DNA from: Cyanobacteriota bacterium | GTDB taxonomy: Bacteria > Acidobacteriota > Vicinamibacteria > Vicinamibacterales > UBA2999 | Direction of reading: 5' to 3' | Length of the DNA: 64,000 bases | Assembly (NCBI GenBank): GCA_019752015.1 | Contig: JAIEMQ010000038.1 | Span: 1 to 64,000, forward strand | Shown: positions 28,418-36,203 of the stretch, piece after piece | Position numbering within the stretch: position 1 is the stretch's first letter | How the letters are laid out: each line of letters opens with the position of its first letter | Notes under the pieces: model-generated | The model's database searches: none | The model's input: only the letters and a program-made list of their open reading frames with translations | What the model was told of the DNA's origin: nothing | Position numbers and translations under genes: made by a program

Positions 28418-29322
28418 TGCGGCGTCGATACGCAATCGGCATGATGTTGGCCGCACTGTGCGCCGGTGCGGCCGGCGCGCGTGCACAGCAGCCCGTCGGC
28501 GCGCCGTCGATCGGCTCCACGTCGGCGGCGGGCACCGAGATTTACAACAACTCGGTCCGCTACGCGAGCGGCCAGAGCATTCAGCCGGTCTTCGAAGGGT
28601 GGGAGAAAAATCCCGACGGCACCTTCTCGATGTGGTTTGGCTATCTCAATCGCAACTACGAAGAGCGCTTGAACATTCCCGTTGGAGCCGCCAACGGCTT
28701 CAACGGCGAGGACATGGGGCAGGCCGAAGTGTTCGAGCCGCGCCGCTCGCGCTTTGCGTTCAAGGTGGTCGTGCCGGCGAACTTTCCAAAGGATCGCGAC
28801 TTGGTCTGGACCGTCACCGCGAATGGCGTGACGCAGAAGGCGGTCGGAACGCTGTGGCCGGTATGGGAAGTCGATCAGGGCACGATCTCCGCCAATCGCG
28901 GCAGCCGCACGGCGGTTGATTTCGACGAGCCGCCAAATGCGGCGCCGAGAGTCGTCAATCCCCCGATGAAGCAGGAAGCGGTCGCCGGCCAGCCGTTGTC
29001 CCTGACGCTGTCGGTTGAAGACGACGGTTATCCACGGCCGCGTGTCGATCGCGGCGCGAGCGTTGCCGGCGCGCCGCCCAAGCCGGCGGAACGGCCGCTG
29101 AACGATTCATTACGCGTCAGTTGGACGCAGTGGCGCGGACCTGGCATCGCGAAGTTCGAGCCGAAGGTCATACGTGTTGTCGACGGCAAGGCGACGACCA
29201 AAGTCACCTTCGACAAGCCCGGCAACTACGTGCTGCGCGCGTATGCGGAGGATGCGAGCATCCACACTCCGCAGGACGTCAGCGTGACTGTCCGCCAGGC
29301 GGCGAGCCCCCGGCCTCGGTGA
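28414..29322 (+). CDS. Secreted Ig-like partner protein, copy 2
   Basis: 302 aa, same unrecognised family as the product of 16101-17006. The signal peptide is about 1-25 (GARAQ). Shared blocks are FEGWEKNPDGTF, GYLNRNYEERLNIPVG, DLVWTVTANG and, in the second domain, WRGPGIAKFEP with a final KPGNYVLRAYAEDAS strand. The ATG overlaps the preceding stop (ATGATG), so it is translationally coupled. Its 3' end overlaps the convergent M23 gene by 44 bp. Confidence 0.78.
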   Translation: MMRRRYAIGMMLAALCAGAAGARAQQPVGAPSIGSTSAAGTEIYNNSVRYASGQSIQPVFEGWEKNPDGTFSMWFGYLNRNYEERLNIPVGAANGFNGEDMGQAEVFEPRRSRFAFKVVVPANFPKDRDLVWTVTANGVTQKAVGTLWPVWEVDQGTISANRGSRTAVDFDEPPNAAPRVVNPPMKQEAVAGQPLSLTLSVEDDGYPRPRVDRGASVAGAPPKPAERPLNDSLRVSWTQWRGPGIAKFEPKVIRVVDGKATTKVTFDKPGNYVLRAYAEDASIHTPQDVSVTVRQAASPRPR

Positions 29323-30652
29323 TCTTGCGCAGGACGCGATCCTGCAGCCAGTGCTGGTCCCACCATTCGACCGGGTTCACCGGCGTGCCCTGCAGCAACA
29401 TCGTGAAGTGCAGGTGATCGCCGCCGGCGAGCCCGGTCGATCCGGTCCGTCCGATCTCCTGTCCTTTCGTTACCGCGTCGCCGACCTTCACGCCGATCTG
29501 CGACAGGTGCGCGTAGAGCGACTGCACGCCGAGTCCGTGATCGATGATCACGCAGTTGCCGTAGATGCCGAGGAAGTCCGCGAACACGATCTTGCCGGCG
29601 TTCGAGGCGCGCACCGGCGCCTGCTGCACGGTGGCGAGATCGAAGCCGAGGTGCACCTGCCTGTCGATCTCCTTGTCGTCGAAATAATAGGTGCGGCGAT
29701 CGGCGAAGCGCGATTCGACCTGCGAGTTCATCATCTGGGCGAATGCCTCCGTCCATAGCATCCGCGGCTCGCTCTTTTCGGCCAGCGAGGCGATGAAGTC
29801 GCCGTTCTTCTTGCGCAGGTTGCCGTTGATCTTGAGGAAGCCTTTCAGCAGCCCCTCGGGCGAGCCCGTGTCGATCTTCAAGTCCGGCGTGTTTGACGCG
29901 ATCGCCGGGACGACGCGATCGAGAAAGCGCTGATCGATCGGGATCTTCGACTGCACGAACTTCTTGACGAACGGCTGGTGCTCGAGCGGCACGAGCGCCT
30001 CGTTGCCGGCGGCATCGCGCGCGTAGGCGCTGATGCGCTCGGAGACGTTCTGATCGTGCCGCAGCGCGAAGAAACCCACCCGCATTGCCGGATCGGTGAT
30101 GCCGACCGCTGATCCCGGGTAAAAGCGATAACGGGCATCACCCACTTGCACTCCGGCGTCGACGTCCTCCGGAGTGGCCCGGAGCACGACGAACTCGGCG
30201 CCGCCGAGATTGATGAAGTGATGAATCGAAACCACTGAGACACGCGGGGGATCCAGGCGCACGGTCAATTCGCGCCGCTCGTGGCTGTAGACGGTGCGCA
30301 GCCCGAAAAACGTCTTGCGGCCGGCATCGACGACCAGCGTGGCCGGGCCGTTGACGAGCCCGTCGCGCCCGATCGTCGCGCTCGCGTTGATCTGGCCCGG
30401 CCCGGGCCGGTCCATTTTCATGTTCTGCAGATCGACGGCCTTGCCGTTCTGCTCGACATTGATGATGGTGCCGGCAAGTTCTGTCTCCGATGCGATCGAC
30501 ACCGCGAGCGGCGTCGATCGGCCGACGTACTTTTCAGGTGAATGAATCGTGATGGTTGGACCGGCTTCCTTGCCGGCCATGTAATACGCGCCGCCGCCAA
30601 CGGCAATACCAATCAGGAACGCAGACAGGACGATCAGCTTGAAGAACCGCAT
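29279..30652 (-). CDS. Membrane-anchored M23 (LytM) family metallopeptidase
   Basis: 457 aa with one N-terminal membrane segment at about 5-25, a beta-rich central region, and a C-terminal LytM domain at about 330-440. Zinc motifs HLGFD and HLHF are both present, as is GNCVIIDHGLGVQSLYAHL, so it should be an active peptidoglycan endopeptidase. The ATG at 30652 is chosen because a TATAGT hexamer ends 6 nt upstream and the earlier frame lacks sense. Confidence 0.9.
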   Translation of the reverse strand: MRFFKLIVLSAFLIGIAVGGGAYYMAGKEAGPTITIHSPEKYVGRSTPLAVSIASETELAGTIINVEQNGKAVDLQNMKMDRPGPGQINASATIGRDGLVNGPATLVVDAGRKTFFGLRTVYSHERRELTVRLDPPRVSVVSIHHFINLGGAEFVVLRATPEDVDAGVQVGDARYRFYPGSAVGITDPAMRVGFFALRHDQNVSERISAYARDAAGNEALVPLEHQPFVKKFVQSKIPIDQRFLDRVVPAIASNTPDLKIDTGSPEGLLKGFLKINGNLRKKNGDFIASLAEKSEPRMLWTEAFAQMMNSQVESRFADRRTYYFDDKEIDRQVHLGFDLATVQQAPVRASNAGKIVFADFLGIYGNCVIIDHGLGVQSLYAHLSQIGVKVGDAVTKGQEIGRTGSTGLAGGDHLHFTMLLQGTPVNPVEWWDQHWLQDRVLRKITEAGGSPPGGQSR

Positions 30653-30658
30653 GCTTCG

Positions 30659-30664
30659 ACTATA
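30659..30664 (-). promoter_or_regulatory. Leaderless -10 hexamer of the M23 gene
   Basis: TATAGT on the minus strand, six bases, then the ATG at 30652. The -35 position has no good match. Confidence 0.55.
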
Positions 30665-30715
30665 GCAAGCGGCAACGCGGTTTTTGCTACAGTAACCGCG
30701 GCAGAGGTTGCGAGG

Positions 30716-31438
30716 GTGAGCGAAGCGGTCATCGACATCTCGAATCTGACCCGCCGGTTCGGCGCCACGACGGCGCTGAACTCGGTGAGCCTGTCGTTTC
30801 CGCGCGGCCGCGTCTACGGACTGGTCGGCGCGAACGGCGCCGGCAAGACGACGTTGATCAAGCACATCCTCGGACTGCTCAAGGCCGAGAGCGGCTCGGT
30901 GCGGATCTTCGGACTCGATCCGGTCGAGGAGCCCGTACCGGCGTTGTCCCGCATCGGCTATCTGTCGGAAGAGAACGATCTGCCGGGATGGATGCGCGTC
31001 GGCGAGCGGATGCGCTACTCGCGCGCCTTTTACAAGAACTGGGACGATGCCTACGCCGAGGAACTGCGGCAGGCGTTTTCGCTCGATCCGTCCGCGAAGA
31101 TCAAGGACCTCTCGAAAGGCCAGAAGTCCCGCGCCGGCCTGATCGTTGCGCTGGCCTGCCGGCCCGAGCTGCTCGTGCTCGACGAGCCGTCATCGGGCCT
31201 CGATCCGATCGTCCGCCGCGACATCCTGGGTGCCGTGATGCGAACGATTCCCGACGAGGGCCGCACCGTCCTCTTCTCATCGCACTTGCTCGACGAAGTC
31301 GAGCAGGTCGCCGATCACGTCACGATGATCCGCCAGGGCAACGTCGTGATGAGCGGGCCGCTGGCGGAAATCAAGCGCGCGCACCGCGACAAATCGCTCG
31401 ACGAGATTTTCGTCGCGCTCGCCGGCGCGAAAATGTAA
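30716..31438 (+). CDS. ABC transporter ATP-binding protein
   Basis: A 240-aa ATPase of the CcmA/YtrB type. Walker A GANGAGKTT is at 38-46; the signature is LSKGQKSRAGL, an unusual KGQ variant; Walker B is LLVLDEPSSGLDP; the H-loop lies in SSHLLDE. The GTG start at 30716 is preceded by a purine-rich stretch. The stop overlaps the permease start (TAATG), so the two form one exporter of unknown substrate. Confidence 0.92.
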   Translation: MSEAVIDISNLTRRFGATTALNSVSLSFPRGRVYGLVGANGAGKTTLIKHILGLLKAESGSVRIFGLDPVEEPVPALSRIGYLSEENDLPGWMRVGERMRYSRAFYKNWDDAYAEELRQAFSLDPSAKIKDLSKGQKSRAGLIVALACRPELLVLDEPSSGLDPIVRRDILGAVMRTIPDEGRTVLFSSHLLDEVEQVADHVTMIRQGNVVMSGPLAEIKRAHRDKSLDEIFVALAGAKM

Positions 31439-32775
31439 TGCGATCGCCGGCCGCCGCCATCGCCTGGGAGTTTCACTATCGTCAGCGCTGGTACCTGATC
31501 GCGCTCGCGGTCTATGTCCTGGTGCTCGGGCTGATCAGGCCGCTGTTGTTCGAGGACACGACGCGCGTCCTGGACCTTGGGGACGGCTACGCCGCGTTCG
31601 CCGTCGTGCCCTTCTCGGTGACGTTCATGTATTTCATCGCCGTGTTCACCTTCGGGATGACCGGCGATCTGGGAGCGCGGCAGTCGATCTACCCGGCGCG
31701 CATGTTCACGTTGCCGGTCAGCACAGCGGCGCTCGCCGGCTGGCCGATGCTCTACGGAGCCGTGACGATGGCTGCGCTGTGGGTGGTAATCAGAGTGCTG
31801 GCCCGATGGCCGTGGCAAATGGAGCTGCCGGTCTTCTGGCCCGGCTTGATGGGCGCCGTCATCCTGGCGTGGATGCAGGTGTTCACGTGGATGCCTTACG
31901 GCCTCCGCGGCCTGCGCGTGATCACGGCGGTGGCCGTGCTGATCTCGCTGGATATCGCCGTCATCCTTGCCATTGAATATCGCTGGCCGGAAGCGTGGCT
32001 CGTCGCGTTGCTCGCGCCGAATCTTCCGATTGCCTTTGCCTGCGCGTGCGCCGCCGTGGCACGTGCTCGACGAGGCGACGTGCCCGACTGGTCGATTCGT
32101 CCGCGAGCGCGCACCGCCGATGCGGCGCGACTCAGGCCGCCGTTTCGATCGATAGCCGCCGCGCAATTCTGGTTCGAATGGCGGCGCCATGGTCGCGCGC
32201 TGCCGTTGCTGGTCGCGATGGTGGCGCCGTTCGAATTGTCGGTGTTGTTCATCTCCGGCTACGGATCGCAGTGGTTCGTGTTCGAAGTGCTGACCGCGCT
32301 GTTGCTGACACCGATCCTGATGGCGGCTTTCGCCGCGGCGACCGTCAGCAAAGCGAATCCGTTTGCCCGTGACGTTTACGGCGTATCGCCGTTCAACGCG
32401 ACCAGGCCGTTGACGACTGCCGCGATGATCGCCGCCAAACTGAAAATGGCGGCCGCGAGCACGGTCGCCGCGTGGCTCGTGCTGCTCGGTGCCATGGTGA
32501 TCGGCTTTACGTGGTCGGGCGCCGACAACGTGGTGATCGCCTGGCGCGATTGGCTCGTCGGTCAGGTCGGGCCCGCCCGCGCGATCGTCGCGGTCGTGAT
32601 CGTCGTCGGCGGCTTGATCAGTGTTTCGCTCTCGATGGCGTCTTCGTGTGGTGGATCATACGCCAATGCTTCCACGCCACGTTTTCATGTTGCTTGCGAT
32701 CCTTTCGGTGCCTCTCGTCACGATCTCGGCTGCGCCGCCGGCGCTCGATTGGAACCGGCATCGGTGACGGCATGA
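31438..32775 (+). CDS. ABC transporter permease with possible 3' frameshift
   Basis: About ten hydrophobic helices in 445 aa, partner of the upstream ATPase. From about residue 400 the reading turns polar and Cys/Ser-rich (SMASSCGGSYANASTP), unlike a permease end. In the +1 frame the same DNA encodes the hydrophobic HVFMLLAILSVPLVTISA and stops at 32767. A one-base change near 32640, real or a sequencing error, would explain this. The downstream esterase ATG overlaps the listed stop. Confidence 0.8.
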   Translation: MRSPAAAIAWEFHYRQRWYLIALAVYVLVLGLIRPLLFEDTTRVLDLGDGYAAFAVVPFSVTFMYFIAVFTFGMTGDLGARQSIYPARMFTLPVSTAALAGWPMLYGAVTMAALWVVIRVLARWPWQMELPVFWPGLMGAVILAWMQVFTWMPYGLRGLRVITAVAVLISLDIAVILAIEYRWPEAWLVALLAPNLPIAFACACAAVARARRGDVPDWSIRPRARTADAARLRPPFRSIAAAQFWFEWRRHGRALPLLVAMVAPFELSVLFISGYGSQWFVFEVLTALLLTPILMAAFAAATVSKANPFARDVYGVSPFNATRPLTTAAMIAAKLKMAAASTVAAWLVLLGAMVIGFTWSGADNVVIAWRDWLVGQVGPARAIVAVVIVVGGLISVSLSMASSCGGSYANASTPRFHVACDPFGASRHDLGCAAGARLEPASVTA

Positions 32776-33674
32776 GTAAGCCCACCGTGCTCACCATCGT
32801 CACCGTATTGATTGCGTTGCCTGTTGCGGTCGCGAGCATCGACGCGGCCAGGTATTACGCGGTCAACCGATCGGGCGGCACGATTGTGTCGTCGGGTGAG
32901 ACGCGCGAATACACCTTGCACGTGCCGCCCGGCTACGACGGCAAGACGCCCGTGCCGCTGGTTGTGACGATTCACGGCGCGGCGCTGTGGCCCGCGGCTC
33001 AGCAGGGGCTGAGCCTGTGGGATCGCGTCGCCGATCGCGAAGGCTTCATCGTCGCCTATCCGTCGGGCCACATCGGACAAGGCCCGCGCGCCTTCGACGC
33101 GTCGGACGTGACGTTCATCGGCGATTTGATCGACTCGATCCAGCGCACGCACAACATCGATCGCGCGCGGATCTACGCGAACGGATTGTCGAACGGCGGC
33201 GGCCTGTCCTCGTTACTGTCATGCGTCATGCCGGATCGCATTGCGGCCGTTGGCCTCGTCGCCGCGGCGCATCTGTTTCCGCAGAGTCTCTGCACGGACA
33301 TGCGCCCCGTACCAATGATCGCGATACACGGCACCGCCGATGATGCGACGCCATATCTTGGCGGCAAGTCCGGTCACCCGTGGATCCTCGCGCAGCCATT
33401 TCCGGGCATTCCAGCGGTAACCGCCGCGTGGGCGAAGCGGAATCACTGCGCGCCAACGCCGGTGGAGTCGCGCATCGCTGTTGATGTCACGCGCACGGCG
33501 TATTCGGAGTGTGCGAGTCACGCACCGGCGGTGCTCTACACGATCGAAGACGGCGGCCACACCTGGCCCGGCGGCGCCTGCCTTCCCGGGTGGTTCATCG
33601 GCAAGACCAGCACGAGCATCGATGCCTCGAGCGTGATGTGGGACTTGTTCAAGGAGCACCCGCTCCCACGATGA
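32772..33674 (+). CDS. Secreted PHB-depolymerase-family esterase (LpqC-like)
   Basis: 300 aa with an N-terminal signal or anchor at about 5-24. The alpha/beta-hydrolase core has an oxyanion HGAALWPAAQQGLSLWD stretch, nucleophile elbow GLSNGGG, acid in HGTADDATPY, and histidine in EDGGHTWPGG. It matches poly(3-hydroxybutyrate) depolymerase/feruloyl esterase-like enzymes; the natural ester is unknown. ATGA overlaps at both ends couple it to the permease and the PAP2 gene. Confidence 0.88.
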   Translation: MSKPTVLTIVTVLIALPVAVASIDAARYYAVNRSGGTIVSSGETREYTLHVPPGYDGKTPVPLVVTIHGAALWPAAQQGLSLWDRVADREGFIVAYPSGHIGQGPRAFDASDVTFIGDLIDSIQRTHNIDRARIYANGLSNGGGLSSLLSCVMPDRIAAVGLVAAAHLFPQSLCTDMRPVPMIAIHGTADDATPYLGGKSGHPWILAQPFPGIPAVTAAWAKRNHCAPTPVESRIAVDVTRTAYSECASHAPAVLYTIEDGGHTWPGGACLPGWFIGKTSTSIDASSVMWDLFKEHPLPR

Positions 33675-34507
33675 CGCGGATCGTGCAGTGGGCGCTCGTC
33701 ATCGCGTCATTGATCTGCGCGTTGCTCTACGTGCGCTTCCAATGGGGCGGACCGGCGGCGTACTTGCTGGCGCTGCTGCCCGTTCTTCTCGTCTACGTCG
33801 TCTCGCGCACCTGGCTGGCCGCCGCATTCATGTTCCTGCTGCCGATGTACTTCGTCATCGGCCAGGCGACGGTCAATCGAACGCACTACCAACCGTTCAT
33901 CTGGCTCGATCACGCGATGCCGGTGTGGCCGGCATGGATTGCGATCTACGGCTCACTCTACATGTGCGCATTCCTGCTGCCGCTGGTGATCGTGCGCGGC
34001 GACGAGCTGTTCCGCCAGTCGATGAAGGCGTACATCTTCGTGATGCTGGTCGCCTACGCCGGCTTCTGGTTGTACCCGACGGTCGCGCCGCTGACCGAAA
34101 AGAAGGTGGTCGACGGCTTCGCTGAGTGGAGCCTGCAGCTGTTTTACGACATCGATCAACCGTATGGTTGTTTTCCGTCCCTGCATGTTGCGTACTCGTT
34201 CGTCGGCGCCTTCGCGTGTTATCGCATGCACCGCGGTGTCGGCATTGCCGCTGCCGTGTGGTCCGTAATGATTGGACTCTCGACCGTCTATACGAAGCAG
34301 CATTTTGTCGTTGATGCGATTGCCGGAGGCATCATGGGCGCTGCCGCCTACTGGCTGTTCCTGAAAGGGCGGCCTTATCAACCCGTTTCCGATGACGATA
34401 GACGGCTGGCGCCGCGGCGCAGTCTGTACGTCGTCGCCGCGTATCTCGTGGTGATCGGCGTGATGTGGACGGCGTATCAGTTGGGGCTCGGGACGCCAAG
34501 CCGATAA
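33671..34507 (+). CDS. PAP2-superfamily membrane phosphatase/transferase
   Basis: 278 aa with about seven membrane helices. Motif 2 is GCFPSLHVAYSF, containing the catalytic SLH, and motif 3 is STVYTKQHFVVDAIAG, with the histidine and aspartate. The layout is like Aur1/Ipt1-type inositolphosphotransferase PAP2 proteins, so a lipid head-group phosphatase or transferase. Coupled to the esterase by ATGA. Confidence 0.85.
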   Translation: MTRIVQWALVIASLICALLYVRFQWGGPAAYLLALLPVLLVYVVSRTWLAAAFMFLLPMYFVIGQATVNRTHYQPFIWLDHAMPVWPAWIAIYGSLYMCAFLLPLVIVRGDELFRQSMKAYIFVMLVAYAGFWLYPTVAPLTEKKVVDGFAEWSLQLFYDIDQPYGCFPSLHVAYSFVGAFACYRMHRGVGIAAAVWSVMIGLSTVYTKQHFVVDAIAGGIMGAAAYWLFLKGRPYQPVSDDDRRLAPRRSLYVVAAYLVVIGVMWTAYQLGLGTPSR

Positions 34508-34515
34508 GATTGCCT

Positions 34516-36183
34516 ATGCGCTTCACAGCCGCCGTTATTGCGCTCGTGACCGTTGCCGGCCCCGGCTTTGCGCAACAGCCGGAACGGACGCCGCCGCCGA
34601 CCACGCTGCGCGCTCCGACGCGCGCCGACATTTTGCGCGGTGAGTACGGCAGGTATCGCGCCAACAACGATCTCCTGCATTACGAGCTCGATGTCAGGGT
34701 GGTGCCCGAGAAGAAATTCATCTCCGGCAAGAACACCATCCGCTTCAAGATGCTCAAGGACGATACGCGCATTCAGCTGGAGCTGTTTCCGGAGTTCACG
34801 ATCGACAAGATCCTGCTCGACGGCAAGACGCTGAAGTACGATCGCGATCTCAACACCGTCTACGTCGATTTCCCGGAGACGCTTCGCGCCAACCGCACCT
34901 ACGCGATCGAGTTCCACTACTCGGGCAATCCACGAGAGCAGGGGCGGTTTGGCGCGCTGGCGTTCAGAACAGATCCGGCCGGCAAGCACTGGATCAACAC
35001 GGCGAATGAAGGTGAGGGCTCGGCCTCGTGGTGGCCGAGCAAGGATCAGTGGCGCGACGAGCCCGACCAGGGCGCCGACATCAAGGTGGCTGTCCCCAAC
35101 AATCTCGTCAACGTGTCGAACGGCCGCTTCATGGGCAAGACCGAGCTCGGCGATGGTTACACGCGCTGGGACTATCGCGTGCACTACCCGATCAACTCCT
35201 ACAACGTGTCGCTCAATATCGCCGAGTACGCGCACTTTTCCGAAACGTTCGGCGACTTGACCATGGACTATTTCGTGCTGCCGGCGAACATGGACAAGGC
35301 GAGAGTGCAGTTCGCGCAAGCGAAGCCGATGATCGAGGCGTTCGAGAAGTACGTCGGCAAGTATCCGTTTCCGAAGGACGGCTTCAAGCTGATCGAAGTG
35401 CCGTATTCAGGAATGGAGCACCAGAGCGCGGTCACCTACGGCAATCGCTACGCCAACGGCTATCTCGAACGCGACTGGACCGGTGTCGGCGTCAGCCTCA
35501 AGTTCGACTTCATCATCATCCACGAGAGCGGCCACGAGTGGTTCGGCAACGCCGTCTCGGCCGCGGACGTGTCGGACATGTGGATCCAGGAAGGCTGGTG
35601 CAACTATCTGGAGTTCATCTACGTCGAGGCACTATTTGGCCGCGAAGACGCCATCAAGTACGCGAACGGCTACAAGCCGAAGATCGGCAACGCAGAGCCG
35701 ATCATCACGCAGCGCGGCATCCACCGCACGCCGAACCAGGACATGTATTTCAAGGGCGCGCTGTTCCTCGACACGCTCCGCAACGCCGTCAATGATGATG
35801 CGCGCTGGTGGAAGTTGATTCGCGACACCTTCGAGAAGTTCAAGTACCAGAACATCATGACCGAGGACCTGGTCCGTTTCTTCAGCGCCGAGCTGAAGCA
35901 GGACATGACGCCGATCTTCGATCAGTACCTGCGCCGCACCGCGCTGCCGGTGCTCGAGCTGACGTTCGATAACGCCGCGAAGACGGTGGCCTACCGCTGG
36001 AAAGCCGACGAGCGCGGCTTCGCGCTGCCGATCAAGGTCGGCGATCCGGCGAAGTGGCAGATGATTCAGCCGACGACCGACTGGAAATCCATGCCGTGGT
36101 CCGCGGGGAAGGACGCGTTCAAGGTCGCGACCGATTTGTTCTACGTGAACGTGCAGGTCCTGCAGGCGAACGGCAGACCGTAG
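34516..36183 (+). CDS. Secreted M1 family aminopeptidase-like metallopeptidase
   Basis: 555 aa with a signal peptide at about 1-20. Zinc motif HESGH at 336-340 (HExxH) with the third ligand in WIQEGWCNYLE, and the exopeptidase motif reads GMEHQS in place of the classical GAMEN. The last helical domain of full-length M1 enzymes is missing, as is usual for this bacterial subgroup. A TAAGAT hexamer overlapping the PAP2 stop ends 5 nt before the ATG, suggesting a leaderless transcript of its own. It converges on hrpB with a 20-bp gap. Confidence 0.93.
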   Translation: MRFTAAVIALVTVAGPGFAQQPERTPPPTTLRAPTRADILRGEYGRYRANNDLLHYELDVRVVPEKKFISGKNTIRFKMLKDDTRIQLELFPEFTIDKILLDGKTLKYDRDLNTVYVDFPETLRANRTYAIEFHYSGNPREQGRFGALAFRTDPAGKHWINTANEGEGSASWWPSKDQWRDEPDQGADIKVAVPNNLVNVSNGRFMGKTELGDGYTRWDYRVHYPINSYNVSLNIAEYAHFSETFGDLTMDYFVLPANMDKARVQFAQAKPMIEAFEKYVGKYPFPKDGFKLIEVPYSGMEHQSAVTYGNRYANGYLERDWTGVGVSLKFDFIIIHESGHEWFGNAVSAADVSDMWIQEGWCNYLEFIYVEALFGREDAIKYANGYKPKIGNAEPIITQRGIHRTPNQDMYFKGALFLDTLRNAVNDDARWWKLIRDTFEKFKYQNIMTEDLVRFFSAELKQDMTPIFDQYLRRTALPVLELTFDNAAKTVAYRWKADERGFALPIKVGDPAKWQMIQPTTDWKSMPWSAGKDAFKVATDLFYVNVQVLQANGRP

Positions 36184-36203
36184 AAAGAGCGTAGGGCGGA
36201 ACT

